Part shown: piece after piece, positions 1 to 7,749 of the stretch
How the letters are laid out: each line of letters begins with the position of its first letter
Numbering within the stretch: the stretch's first letter is position 1
Assembly (NCBI GenBank): GCA_002437245.1
Contig: DJOQ01000039.1
Coordinates: forward strand, 38,509 to 66,810
Direction of reading: 5' to 3'
Source: Ruminococcaceae bacterium UBA6434
GTDB taxonomy: Bacteria > Bacillota > Clostridia > Oscillospirales > Acutalibacteraceae
DNA: 28,302 bases
Translations under genes and position numbers: made by a program
The notes under the pieces: model-generated
The model's database searches: none
Told to the model about the DNA's origin: nothing
Seen by the model: the letters and a program-made list of their open reading frames with translations, nothing else

Positions 1-1606
1 CCATGCCACCTGCTGGCATAGCCGGAGCATCTTCCTTAATATCTGCAACAACAGACTCTGTTGTAAGGAATGTAGAAGCAACAGATGTTGCATTCTGCAA
101 TGCTGTTCTTGTAACCTTCACAGGATCGATGATACCCGCTTCGATCATGTTTACATACTTTTCCTTGTAAGCATCGAATCCAACACCAACCTCAGACTCT
201 TTGATCTTGTTGATAATGACTGCGCCCTCAAGACCTGCATTGGCTGCGATATGAGCAAGAGGCGCTGCCAGTGCCTTTGCAATGATTGTTGCACCAGTCT
301 TCTCGTCACCTTCCAATGTATCGATCAGAGCATTCAGCTTCTTAGAAGCATGGATATATGCAGATCCACCACCTGCGATGATACCCTCTTCTACGGCTGC
401 TCTTGTAGCGTTCAAAGCATCTTCCAGACGAAGCTTAGCTTCCTTCATCTCTGTCTCAGTTGCAGCACCAACACGGATAACTGCGACACCACCAGCAAGC
501 TTTGCCAGTCTCTCCTGCAGCTTCTCCTTATCGAACTCAGATGTTGTCTCAGCAAGCTGTGCCTTGATTACATTGACTCTTGCCTCGATATCTGCCTTTG
601 CACCACAACCATCAACGATAACCGTATTCTCCTTGGCAACCTTGACGCTCTTTGCACGTCCAAGCTGATCCAGAGTTGTCTCCTTCAAATCATAGCCAAG
701 CTCCTCAGAGATGACTGTACCGCCTGTCAGGATTGCGATATCCTGTAGCATCTCTTTTCTTCTGTCACCATAGCCAGGTGCCTTTACACCTACAACCGAG
801 AATGTACCACGCAGCTTATTTACAATCAATGTTGTAAGAGCCTCGCCCTCGATATCCTCAGCGATAATCAAAAGCTTCTGTCCGCCCTTTACAATCTGCT
901 CCAAAAGTGGAAGGATATCCTGAATGTTCGAAATCTTCTTATCTGTGATCAGGATATATGGGTTATCCAGCTCTGCAACCATCTTCTCCATATCCGTTGC
1001 CATGTAAGCACTTACATAACCGCGGTCAAACTGCATACCTTCAACAACGTCGCTGTAAGTTTCGCTTGTCTTTGACTCCTCTATGGTGATAACACCGTCG
1101 GAGGTTACCTTTTCCATAGCCTCGGCAATGAGCTTGCCGATGTATTCGTCAGCTGCGGAAATAGTAGCTATTCTTGCGATATCGTCGGAAGATTTAACGG
1201 GCTGAGCCTCACTCTTGATAGCTTCTACAGCAGCGTCAACTGCCATCTGCATACCCTTTTTAACTACCATCGGGTTAGCGCCTGCCGCAACATTCTTCAT
1301 GCCCTCGCGAACAAGAGCCTGTGCAAGAAGAGTAGCGGTTGTTGTACCGTCGCCTGCTACATCGTTTGTCTTTGTGGCAACCTCTTTAACGAGCTGAGCG
1401 CCCATATTCTCAAAAGCGTCCTCAAGCTCAACTTCTTTGGCTATTGTTACACCGTCGTTGGTAATGAGCGGAGCGCCGTATTTTCTGTCAAGAACTACGT
1501 TTCTGCCCTTGGGGCCGAGTGTTATCTTAACTGTGTTGCTGAGTTTGTCTATACCGGCTTCAAGTGCCTTGCGAGCCTCTTCGCCGTAAATTATCTGTTT
1601 AGCCAT
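1..1606 (-). CDS. groL: Chaperonin GroEL (Hsp60), 3' end beyond window
   Basis: GroEL is the large subunit of the cytosolic ATP-dependent folding chamber, working with GroES. The ATG at 1604-1606 is followed by the usual M-A-K-Q-I start, then LGPKGRNVVLD and the ATP-site motif GDGTTTA. The last visible codons read PAMPAGGM, the beginning of the Gly-Met tail, so 535 codons are present and only a few are missing. The gene lies 20 bp after groES in the CIRCE-controlled operon. Odd feature: the first 195 or so codons (1021-1606) use ATA for 6 of 14 Ile, while the remaining 340 use it for none of 31 (23 ATC, 8 ATT) and almost always use AAG for Lys. The distal protein also reads like a Lachnospiraceae GroEL. 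The frame is open throughout. Identity is certain; whether both halves belong to one genome is not. Confidence 0.97.
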   Translation of the reverse strand, partial: MAKQIIYGEEARKALEAGIDKLSNTVKITLGPKGRNVVLDRKYGAPLITNDGVTIAKEVELEDAFENMGAQLVKEVATKTNDVAGDGTTTATLLAQALVREGMKNVAAGANPMVVKKGMQMAVDAAVEAIKSEAQPVKSSDDIARIATISAADEYIGKLIAEAMEKVTSDGVITIEESKTSETYSDVVEGMQFDRGYVSAYMATDMEKMVAELDNPYILITDKKISNIQDILPLLEQIVKGGQKLLIIAEDIEGEALTTLIVNKLRGTFSVVGVKAPGYGDRRKEMLQDIAILTGGTVISEELGYDLKETTLDQLGRAKSVKVAKENTVIVDGCGAKADIEARVNVIKAQLAETTSEFDKEKLQERLAKLAGGVAVIRVGAATETEMKEAKLRLEDALNATRAAVEEGIIAGGGSAYIHASKKLNALIDTLEGDEKTGATIIAKALAAPLAHIAANAGLEGAVIINKIKESEVGVGFDAYKEKYVNMIEAGIIDPVKVTRTALQNATSVASTFLTTESVVADIKEDAPAMPAGGM

Positions 1607-1626
1607 AATGTATTTCCTCCCTTAAA

Positions 1627-1911
1627 TCATTCAACAATTGCAAGGATATCGGACTGACGAACGATATTGTAGTTAACGTCGTCCATCTTAACTTCGGTAC
1701 CTGAGTATTTGCTTGAAATTACTTTGTCGCCGACTTTAACATACATTTTGACTTCTTTACCGTCAACAGTACCGCCGGGACCTACTGCCACTACCTCAGC
1801 TACCTGGGGTTTTTCCTGAGCAGATGCGGCAAGGATAATGCCGCCCTTTGTTGTTTCTTCGAGCTCACAGGGTTTTAAAACAACTCTGTCAGCAAGCGGT
1901 TTGATCGTCAT
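1627..1911 (-). CDS. groS: Co-chaperonin GroES (Hsp10)
   Basis: GroES is the heptameric lid of the GroEL chamber. The 94-residue product has the normal family length. It starts MTIKPLADRVVLK, carries the mobile loop that docks on GroEL (about residues 16-32, with TKGGIILA), and has the core VVAVGPGG near residue 40 and KYSGTEVK near residue 68. The ATG is preceded by AGGAGG at good spacing. It is the first gene of the groES-groEL operon, and CIRCE lies in its 5' leader, so HrcA repression under non-stress conditions is expected. Nothing is unusual in the protein. Confidence 0.98.
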   Translation of the reverse strand: MTIKPLADRVVLKPCELEETTKGGIILAASAQEKPQVAEVVAVGPGGTVDGKEVKMYVKVGDKVISSKYSGTEVKMDDVNYNIVRQSDILAIVE

Positions 1912-1952
1912 ACTATATTCCTCCTAAAAGATATATTGTAATTGCAAACTTA

Positions 1953-1979
1953 TTAGCACTCGCTTTCCTTGAGTGCTAA
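1953..1979 (-). promoter_or_regulatory. CIRCE operator (HrcA binding site)
   Basis: TTAGCACTC, nine spacer bases and GAGTGCTAA form a perfect 9-bp inverted repeat identical to the CIRCE consensus. It sits just downstream of the groES promoter and about 40 bp before the groES start, where HrcA normally binds. No hrcA is present in the window. Confidence 0.97.
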
Positions 1980-1984
1980 TATAT

Positions 1985-2012
1985 ATTTTAGCCTCTTTTT
2001 CAAAAAAATCAA
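1985..2012 (-). promoter_or_regulatory. groES-groEL promoter (sigma-A type)
   Basis: On the minus strand, TTGATT (2012-2007) and TAAAAT (1990-1985) are separated by 16 bases. Transcription would start within or at the edge of CIRCE, which fits HrcA repression. The 1912-2267 intergenic stretch holds this promoter, CIRCE and the divergent desulfurase promoter. I see no gene in it. Confidence 0.7.
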
Positions 2013-2163
2013 CCCCTTTTTATAAAATTAACAAAAAATACATAATTTGGTTTTCGTGCCGGACAAAGCGGCGAAAAATATGTGCCGTTTTTTCTGATTG
2101 CTTTTGCATTTTCGGCTGTTATTTCAACAAGAGCCCGTTTTTATGTATATCTGCAAAACAATA

Positions 2164-2192
2164 TTGACAATAATATGCCTGTATAGTATCAT
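2164..2192 (+). promoter_or_regulatory. Promoter of the cysteine desulfurase-iscU operon
   Basis: Consensus TTGACA (2164-2169) lies 17 bases before TATCAT (2187-2192). The start codon follows about 75 bases later. The -35 box is perfect and the -10 box is weaker. No iscR-type regulator gene is next to it. Confidence 0.55.
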
Positions 2193-2267
2193 ACACTTTG
2201 AATTCATAGTAAATTACTATGGTATTGCACATTTTGCGTGCGGTACCGCGAGAAAAGAGATGTAATT

Positions 2268-3464
2268 ATGGAAGTATATGCAGACAACGCCGCGACAACT
2301 AAGCTGTCCGAGACGGCGCTCAAAGCGATGGCTCCGTATTTTCGCGACATATACGGCAACCCGTCGAGTCTGCACCGCAAGGGTCAGGAGGCTCACAGCG
2401 CACTTGAGGAAGCGCGCATAGCGGTAGCAAACGCCATCGGCTGTGAGAGAAACGAATTGTACTTTACGTCCGGCGGCAGCGAAGCGGACAACTGGGCAAT
2501 AAAAGGAGTCGCCGAGCTTATGGCGCAAAAGGGCAAAAAGCACATTATCAGCACCGCCTTTGAGCACCACGCAGTACTGCACACTCTGAATAAGCTGCAA
2601 AAGCAAGGCTTTGAGATAACGCTTTTACCGATTTCCGAGGACGGCTTTGTGTCTCCGGACGATGTCGCCTCGGCGATAAGGGATGACACGGCTTTAGTCA
2701 CCGTAATGTATGCAAACAACGAAATAGGAACTGTTCAGCCGATAGCCGAAATAGGCAAAATCTGTCGCGAAAAGGGAGTCCTTTTCCATACAGACGCAGT
2801 TCAGGCGGTAGGTCATATCCCGATAGACGTAAAAGCGCAAAATATTGATATGCTCTCGATGTCCGGTCACAAATTTCACGGGCCTAAGGGGACGGGCGCG
2901 CTCTATATAAGAAAGGGCATAAATCTGCCCAATCTTATTGAGGGCGGCGCTCAGGAGAGAAACCGCCGCGCCGGCACGGAAAACATTCCCGGAATTATGG
3001 GTATGGCGGCTGCACTCACCGAAGCTGTAAAAAATATGGATACGAACGCCGCAAAGGTCACCGCTCTTCGCGACAGGCTTATAGGCAAAATACTGGAAAT
3101 TCCGCACAGCCGTTTAAACGGCTCCGTGGAAAACCGTCTGCCCGGCAACGTCAGCGTTTGCTTTGAGGGCGTTGAGGGCGAATCAATGCTGCTCTATCTC
3201 GATATGCACGGCATTTGCGCGTCATCGGGTTCTGCGTGCACATCGGGTTCACTCGACCCGAGCCACGTGCTCCTCGCAATAGGGTTGCCGCACGAGGTTG
3301 CCCACGGGTCTTTAAGGCTCAGCCTTTGCGAATACAATACCGAAGAAGAGGTGGATTTCATCGCCGAAACCCTGCCTCCGATAATAGAAAGATTGCGGTC
3401 AATGTCTCCGCTCTGGGAGAGACTTTGCCGTGAAAACAGCTTTTTCACTCCCGAAAAGCGTTAA
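2268..3464 (+). CDS. iscS: Cysteine desulfurase (NifS/IscS family)
   Basis: This PLP enzyme (class V aminotransferase fold) converts cysteine to alanine and delivers persulfide sulfur to Fe-S assembly and tRNA thiolation. The ATG at 2268 gives 398 residues beginning MEVYADNAATT, the canonical start of the family. It is preceded by an AGAAAAGAGA tract, so I prefer it to an in-frame GTG at 2238. Visible motifs are TSGGSEADNWA (68-78), EHH (99-101), HTDAVQAVGH (174-183), the PLP lysine in SGHKFHGPKG (K202) and the persulfide cysteine in SSGSACTSG (C324). The sulfur donor/acceptor partner iscU follows 18 bp later. MnmA, a likely sulfur recipient, lies 3 kb downstream. Choosing NifS rather than IscS as a subclass name is not possible by eye. 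Confidence 0.95.
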   Translation: MEVYADNAATTKLSETALKAMAPYFRDIYGNPSSLHRKGQEAHSALEEARIAVANAIGCERNELYFTSGGSEADNWAIKGVAELMAQKGKKHIISTAFEHHAVLHTLNKLQKQGFEITLLPISEDGFVSPDDVASAIRDDTALVTVMYANNEIGTVQPIAEIGKICREKGVLFHTDAVQAVGHIPIDVKAQNIDMLSMSGHKFHGPKGTGALYIRKGINLPNLIEGGAQERNRRAGTENIPGIMGMAAALTEAVKNMDTNAAKVTALRDRLIGKILEIPHSRLNGSVENRLPGNVSVCFEGVEGESMLLYLDMHGICASSGSACTSGSLDPSHVLLAIGLPHEVAHGSLRLSLCEYNTEEEVDFIAETLPPIIERLRSMSPLWERLCRENSFFTPEKR

Positions 3465-3482
3465 AGAAAGGATTTAAAAAAT

Positions 3483-3911
3483 ATGGAATACAGCGCAAAA
3501 GTTCTTGAGCACTTCGCAAATCCTCACAATGTCGGAAAAATCGACGATGCGGACGGCATAGGTGAAGTCGGGAACGCCAAATGCGGCGATATAATGAAGA
3601 TATATATAAAGGTGCAGGACGACATTATAACCGACGTAAAATTCAACACCTACGGCTGTGCCTCCGCAATAGCCACAAGCTCAATAGCAACCGATATGAT
3701 AAAGGGCAAGCCCATAAGCGAAGCGTTAAAGCTCACAAACAAAGCCGTAGTGGAAGCTCTTGACGGTCTGCCCGCGGTAAAAGTGCATTGTTCGGTACTC
3801 GCAGAGGAAGCGATAAAGGCGGCAATCAAGGATTACTATGACAAAAACGGCATAAAATACGATGAAGAGCTTTTTAAGCCCGATAATTGCCACTACACGC
3901 ACGAGCACTGA
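3483..3911 (+). CDS. iscU: Fe-S cluster scaffold IscU/NifU-N
   Basis: IscU is the scaffold on which [2Fe-2S]/[4Fe-4S] clusters are built with sulfur from the adjacent desulfurase. The 142-residue product is a stand-alone NifU N-terminal domain of normal length. The three ligand cysteines are C34 (in NAKCGD, with D36 retained), C59 (YGCASAIA) and C103 (KVHCSVLAEE, with H102 before it). D36 favours the IscU type, in which this Asp allows cluster release. An extra C136 lies in a C-terminal extension ending in His residues. The gene is co-transcribed with the desulfurase and closed by the palindromic terminator at 3931-3962. Confidence 0.95.
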   Translation: MEYSAKVLEHFANPHNVGKIDDADGIGEVGNAKCGDIMKIYIKVQDDIITDVKFNTYGCASAIATSSIATDMIKGKPISEALKLTNKAVVEALDGLPAVKVHCSVLAEEAIKAAIKDYYDKNGIKYDEELFKPDNCHYTHEH

Positions 3912-3930
3912 AACAAATAAAGACGCTGAA

Positions 3931-3962
3931 AAGGACTGTAAAACGATCGTTTTACAGTCCTT
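3931..3962. terminator. Bidirectional terminator, perfect 32-bp palindrome
   Basis: The 16-bp arm AAGGACTGTAAAACGA is followed directly by its exact reverse complement, so the hairpin loop must be made from the central bases. It lies between the convergent iscU (plus) and the ligase-like gene (minus). ACATTTTTG follows on the plus strand and an interrupted T-rich stretch on the minus strand, so it can serve both. Confidence 0.85.
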
Positions 3963-3983
3963 ACATTTTTGCGGTATTAAAAA

Positions 3984-5447
3984 TTAAACCTTTGCCGTAT
4001 CGGCTACTTCGTCGTCATCGTCCTCACCGTCCGGAGTATCGTCATTTTGCGATGACGGCATAACATATATCTTAGGCTGATATTCACCGTATGTACTCTT
4101 TTCAACAACCACAAAGAAAATGGTTACTATCAGAAGATACGGTATAGGGCAGAAAATACCCGGATTTACAAGCGACATAAGCTCAAGGCTTATATATGAG
4201 AGAAAGACGGTCATATTAAAGAGCGTCGGTTTTCTCCAGAGGAGGAACATCCTCTTTATAAACTGATAAACATACGCCAAAATTCCGACTATACCCATAC
4301 TTGCGGCTATCTGAATAGGCTCGCAATGATACCAGCATATTGAGAAATCCGCAGGGTCATATATGTCGGTATTTCCCATATACCCTATGCCTGTTCCGAA
4401 TATCGGATGGCCGAGAAAATCCTTTATGCCGCGCTCATACTGGAAAACCCTCACTTCTTTTTGCTCACCGACGAGCACGCCGTTTATTGCGGACATAAGG
4501 CGGTCGAAAGTATAACCGAAAAACGAGAGGAACTCGCGGGAAAATATCATAAGCGCAAAGCAAATGCAGGCGAGAATGGCAATATAAGCAAAGCGTCTTT
4601 CCCTGTCGTAAAGGAAGAACAAAATGCAGCACATCATAAGTTCTATGGCGCCGAAGACAAGTCCGCCGCGCGAACCGGTCAGCAATATCGCAAAATAGAA
4701 CAAAAATCCGAACATAATTGAATATGACTTTTTATTGCCGCGATAAAACGCAAACGGTATTGACAGCATCAAAAACGTCGAGCAATTGTTGCGCCACTGG
4801 AAATACAGAATGGTTTTTGTATCTATAACCTCATTTATATGCGTAAGGTAATACGATACCACCATAAAAGTACCGAAGCAGCCTATTATTACCATAATAA
4901 GAGACAGTTTATCCATAAGGGAATAATCCTTATGGACATTTATATGCGTGTTAAATACGGTATAGAGTAACAGCATACCTACGCCGAGCGCCAAAATGTA
5001 AAACACGGACGCGCCGCTGAAATACTCACGTTTTGAGATAAAACCGACTCCGCCGAGCATTACCGCAAGCGACACAAATATCATCGGCACCGTGAGGAAG
5101 CCCTTGAGCACGGGCTTTTTCCAATGCAAAACAAAGTGCATTATTACGCAGATTATCAGCACCACGCCGAGCGCCTTATACTGAATGAACACGCTGAAAG
5201 AGTTGTAGCATTTGGTTCCGATAAGGCACAGAAACAAAAACGGCGGAAACGGCGCCAAAAGGTCCTCACACAGAACAAGCGTAACGCCCGTAATGCACGC
5301 AAAAGTGAGCACACCGGCAACGGATATGTCAAAAATAACAAACACCGACGCCAGCGCAAAAAGCACCATTATATATCGCCCCGTGAGCATATACTCACCG
5401 ATACGTGAGATTTTGGGCGAGTTGAAAAATTCAAGGATTTTTTTCAT
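3984..5447 (-). CDS. O-antigen ligase/polymerase-like (Wzy_C) membrane protein
   Basis: The protein has 487 residues with about twelve hydrophobic segments. Family hallmarks are LLTGSRGG (about 255-262), a conserved Arg stretch, then DFLGHPIFGTGIGYMG and WYHCEPIQIAASMGI, all typical of the Wzy_C/RfaL/TupA superfamily. These proteins polymerise glycan repeats or transfer polymers from an undecaprenyl carrier on the outer face of the membrane. The C-terminal tail is hydrophilic and very acidic (D/E-rich over the last 25 residues) and probably cytoplasmic. The gene stands alone: no glycosyltransferases, flippase or sugar-nucleotide genes surround it. It may act on teichoic or capsular polymers encoded elsewhere, or on a protein glycan; the substrate cannot be told. 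Its promoter is only weakly visible (TATAAT near 5490). Confidence 0.8.
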   Translation of the reverse strand: MKKILEFFNSPKISRIGEYMLTGRYIMVLFALASVFVIFDISVAGVLTFACITGVTLVLCEDLLAPFPPFLFLCLIGTKCYNSFSVFIQYKALGVVLIICVIMHFVLHWKKPVLKGFLTVPMIFVSLAVMLGGVGFISKREYFSGASVFYILALGVGMLLLYTVFNTHINVHKDYSLMDKLSLIMVIIGCFGTFMVVSYYLTHINEVIDTKTILYFQWRNNCSTFLMLSIPFAFYRGNKKSYSIMFGFLFYFAILLTGSRGGLVFGAIELMMCCILFFLYDRERRFAYIAILACICFALMIFSREFLSFFGYTFDRLMSAINGVLVGEQKEVRVFQYERGIKDFLGHPIFGTGIGYMGNTDIYDPADFSICWYHCEPIQIAASMGIVGILAYVYQFIKRMFLLWRKPTLFNMTVFLSYISLELMSLVNPGIFCPIPYLLIVTIFFVVVEKSTYGEYQPKIYVMPSSQNDDTPDGEDDDDEVADTAKV

Positions 5448-5573
5448 CTGCGCATACCTTTTCAGTTTATAGTTTAATGCTATTATATATTTTTTTCGTC
5501 AAAACGCAATAATTATTTCAAGACTATAACTATTATTACAAAAAGTTACAATCTTAAAATTGACACCATACTC

Positions 5574-5602
5574 TTGATTTTAGGCGCAAAATTTCGTATT
5601 AT
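5574..5602 (+). promoter_or_regulatory. nadA promoter
   Basis: TTGATT (5574-5579), 17 bases and TATTAT (5597-5602) lie about 67 bases before the nadA start. I could not recognise an operator for an NAD-responsive repressor (NiaR or NrtR) around it. Confidence 0.6.
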
Positions 5603-5668
5603 ATCAGTATAACGTCGGCGCCGCAGGGCAAGACAATCCGATATTAAAACTTGAAAGAGATGTTTCAA

Positions 5669-6583
5669 ATGATTAAAGACATTCAACAGGAAATTCTCAG
5701 GCTGAAAAAGGAAAAGGATATATGTATTTTGGCGCACAGCTATGTGGCGCACGAAATAATAGAAATAGCGGACTTTACCGGCGACAGCTATGCGCTTTCC
5801 GTAAAGGCGACAACCGCTCCGCAAAAGACCGTAATAATGGTCGGCGTCAGATTTATGGCCGAAACCGTTAAAATACTCTCTCCGGAGAAAAAGGTAATTT
5901 TGGCTCAGCCCATTGCCGGCTGCCCCATGGCGGAGCAAATGGACAAAGACCTTATCTGCGCCGTTAAAAAGGAATATCCCGATTATAAGGTTGTGGCATA
6001 TATCAACACCACGGCAGACCTCAAAACCGTATGTGATGTGTGCGTGACCTCCTCCTCCGCAGTTAAAATCATTAAAAATACGGATGCACAAAACATACTG
6101 TTTATCCCCGACTGCAATCTCGGGCATTATGTCAGCGAGCAGATTCCCGAAAAGAACTTCAAGCTCCTGCACGGCGGCTGCCCCATTCACGCTTCCGTAA
6201 ACGAAAGCGAAGCCGTCGCGGCTAAAGAAAAGCATCCGAATGCTCCGCTGCTTGTTCACCCCGAATGCGTACCCGATGTGGTTAAGCACGCCGACTATGT
6301 AGGTTCAACCTCGGGCATTATGGAATACGCCAAGAACAGCGATAAGAAAGAATTTATCATCGGCACGGAAATCAGCATAGCAGAGCATCTTCAATATGCC
6401 TGCCCCGACAAGAATTTCTATTATCTCTCCAAAAAGCTCATTTGCCCGAATATGAAGAGTTCAACGCTTATGGACGTCTACAACGCCGTAAGAGGCGTAG
6501 GCGGCGAAGAGATTGTTCTCGACGAGGACACAATCACAAAAGCGAGAGTTTGCATTGACGAAATGATAAGGCTCGGCGGCTGA
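5669..6583 (+). CDS. nadA: Quinolinate synthase NadA
   Basis: NadA condenses iminoaspartate with dihydroxyacetone phosphate to make quinolinate in de novo NAD synthesis, using a [4Fe-4S] cluster with one open iron. I chose the ATG at 5669 (304 residues) because GAAAGAG lies 9 bases upstream; TTG 5651 and ATG 5660 are alternatives with poor spacing. Cluster ligands are C85 (AGCPMA), C171 (HGGCPIH) and C259 (LICPNMKSSTL). ADFTGDS (35-41), RFMAETVKIL (61-70) and the conserved HPEC (197-200) support the family. nadB and nadC, its usual operon partners, are absent. mnmA follows after a small hairpin. Confidence 0.94.
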   Translation: MIKDIQQEILRLKKEKDICILAHSYVAHEIIEIADFTGDSYALSVKATTAPQKTVIMVGVRFMAETVKILSPEKKVILAQPIAGCPMAEQMDKDLICAVKKEYPDYKVVAYINTTADLKTVCDVCVTSSSAVKIIKNTDAQNILFIPDCNLGHYVSEQIPEKNFKLLHGGCPIHASVNESEAVAAKEKHPNAPLLVHPECVPDVVKHADYVGSTSGIMEYAKNSDKKEFIIGTEISIAEHLQYACPDKNFYYLSKKLICPNMKSSTLMDVYNAVRGVGGEEIVLDEDTITKARVCIDEMIRLGG

Positions 6584-6603
6584 GAATTTACGAAAAACTA
6601 CGG

Positions 6604-6623
6604 GGTGGGAGGAAACTCCCACC
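6604..6623 (+). terminator. Hairpin between nadA and mnmA (possible partial terminator)
   Basis: GGTGGGAG, the tetraloop GAAA and CTCCCACC make a perfect 8-bp GC-rich stem followed by TTAATTT. The T-tract is weak, so it may attenuate, stabilise the nadA transcript 3' end, or mark an RNA-processing point rather than stop all transcription into mnmA. No separate mnmA promoter is evident in the remaining 23 bases. Confidence 0.5.
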
Positions 6624-6646
6624 TTAATTTATAAAGGAAAAACACA

Positions 6647-7723
6647 ATGACAGACGAAAAGAAAAAAGTTATGGTTGCCATGAGCGGCGGAGTTGACAGC
6701 TCTGTTACGGCATATCTGTTACAGCAGGAGGGCTTCGACATAGTCGGCGTTACAATGAAGCTTTATACAAACGACGACATCGACTTTGTAAAGGACAAGA
6801 CCTGCTGTTCTCTCGACGACGTAGAGGACGCCAAAAGCGTGGCGGCAAGGCTCGGGGCTTTACATTACACTCTCAATATGACCGAAGATTTCCGTGAGGA
6901 CGTAATGGACAAGTTCGTCCGAAGCTACCGCCTGGGCGCGACGCCGAACCCCTGTATAGATTGCAACCGATATATTAAATTCGCTAAGCTCTTAAAAAAA
7001 GCCATAGAGCTCAAGATGGATTACATAGCAACCGGCCACTATGCGAGAATCGAAAAATGCGCGGACAGATACTTATTAAAAAAAGCGTTTGACGGGAACA
7101 AGGACCAGAGTTACGTCTTGTATTCGCTGACCCAAGAAGAGCTCAGCCGCACGCTGTTTCCGCTCGGAAAATATCACAAAACGGAGGTTCGCGAGATAGC
7201 CGAGGAGAACGGCTTTATAAACGCCAAAAAGCACGACAGCCAGGATATATGCTTTGTTCCCGACGGCAACTACAGCGCTTTTATAGAAAAATACACCGGA
7301 GAAAAATTTCCCCAAGGCGATTTTGTTGACAAAGCCGGAAAAAAGCTCGGTACGCATAAGGGAATAATCAGATACACGATAGGTCAGCGCCGCGGTCTCG
7401 GTCTGGCGTTGCCGCAGTCGATGTATGTATGCGAAAAGGACGTTAAAAACAACAGAGTTGTTTTAGGGTTTAACGAAGATCTGTTTTCAAAAGAAGTCTC
7501 CGTCGGAGACATAGTGCTCAGCGCCTGCGATTCTCTCGAAAAGCCCGAGCACCTCTGTGCAAAAATACGGTACAATCAAAAGGAACAGCCGGCAACGGTA
7601 ATTCAGACCGATAAAGACAAGCTGAAAATCATTTTTGACGAACCGCAGAGAGCCGTTACAAAAGGTCAGGCTGCGGTTATATACGACGGCGACACGGTTA
7701 TAGGCGGCGGCACTATTTTATAA
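6647..7723 (+). CDS. mnmA: tRNA 2-thiouridylase MnmA
   Basis: MnmA adds sulfur to U34 of tRNA-Lys, -Glu and -Gln (s2U) after activating the base with ATP. The 358-residue protein has the PP-loop SGGVDSS (13-19), the catalytic pair C103 (TPNPCIDCN) and C202 (HDSQDICFVP), the tRNA-contact region GHYARI (130-135), and the GQRRGLG and C-terminal beta-barrel regions. AAAGGA precedes the ATG. The sulfur relay would start from the cysteine desulfurase encoded 3 kb upstream. In many Clostridia the two genes sit closer, so the ligase-like gene and nadA look interposed here (inference). Confidence 0.96.
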   Translation: MTDEKKKVMVAMSGGVDSSVTAYLLQQEGFDIVGVTMKLYTNDDIDFVKDKTCCSLDDVEDAKSVAARLGALHYTLNMTEDFREDVMDKFVRSYRLGATPNPCIDCNRYIKFAKLLKKAIELKMDYIATGHYARIEKCADRYLLKKAFDGNKDQSYVLYSLTQEELSRTLFPLGKYHKTEVREIAEENGFINAKKHDSQDICFVPDGNYSAFIEKYTGEKFPQGDFVDKAGKKLGTHKGIIRYTIGQRRGLGLALPQSMYVCEKDVKNNRVVLGFNEDLFSKEVSVGDIVLSACDSLEKPEHLCAKIRYNQKEQPATVIQTDKDKLKIIFDEPQRAVTKGQAAVIYDGDTVIGGGTIL

Positions 7724-7749
7724 CCGCCGTACAAATCGGTGACTTAAAT

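Noticed and set aside
251..748. A 165-codon plus-strand frame with many Cys residues antisense to groEL
   Set aside because: It is the mirror of the GroEL coding frame, created by Ala/Thr/Lys codon patterns on the other strand. It has no ribosome-binding site, and the minus-strand GroEL reading is certain.
2069..2093. A CGGC/GCCG hairpin followed by six T in the groES-desulfurase gap
   Set aside because: The stem is only 4 bp with an 11-base loop, and no plus-strand transcript is known to enter it, so I do not call a terminator.
1973..2167. A 64-codon plus-strand frame between groES and the desulfurase
   Set aside because: It begins inside CIRCE, has no ribosome-binding site, and has Lys/Phe/Cys composition typical of AT-rich non-coding DNA.
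5560..5565. TTGACA upstream of nadA as the -35 box
   Set aside because: No -10 box lies 16-18 bases after it. TTGATT at 5574 with TATTAT fits better.
5546..6289. A 247-codon minus-strand frame opposite nadA
   Set aside because: Its composition is that of an antisense shadow, while NadA on the plus strand shows all three cluster cysteines and a promoter.
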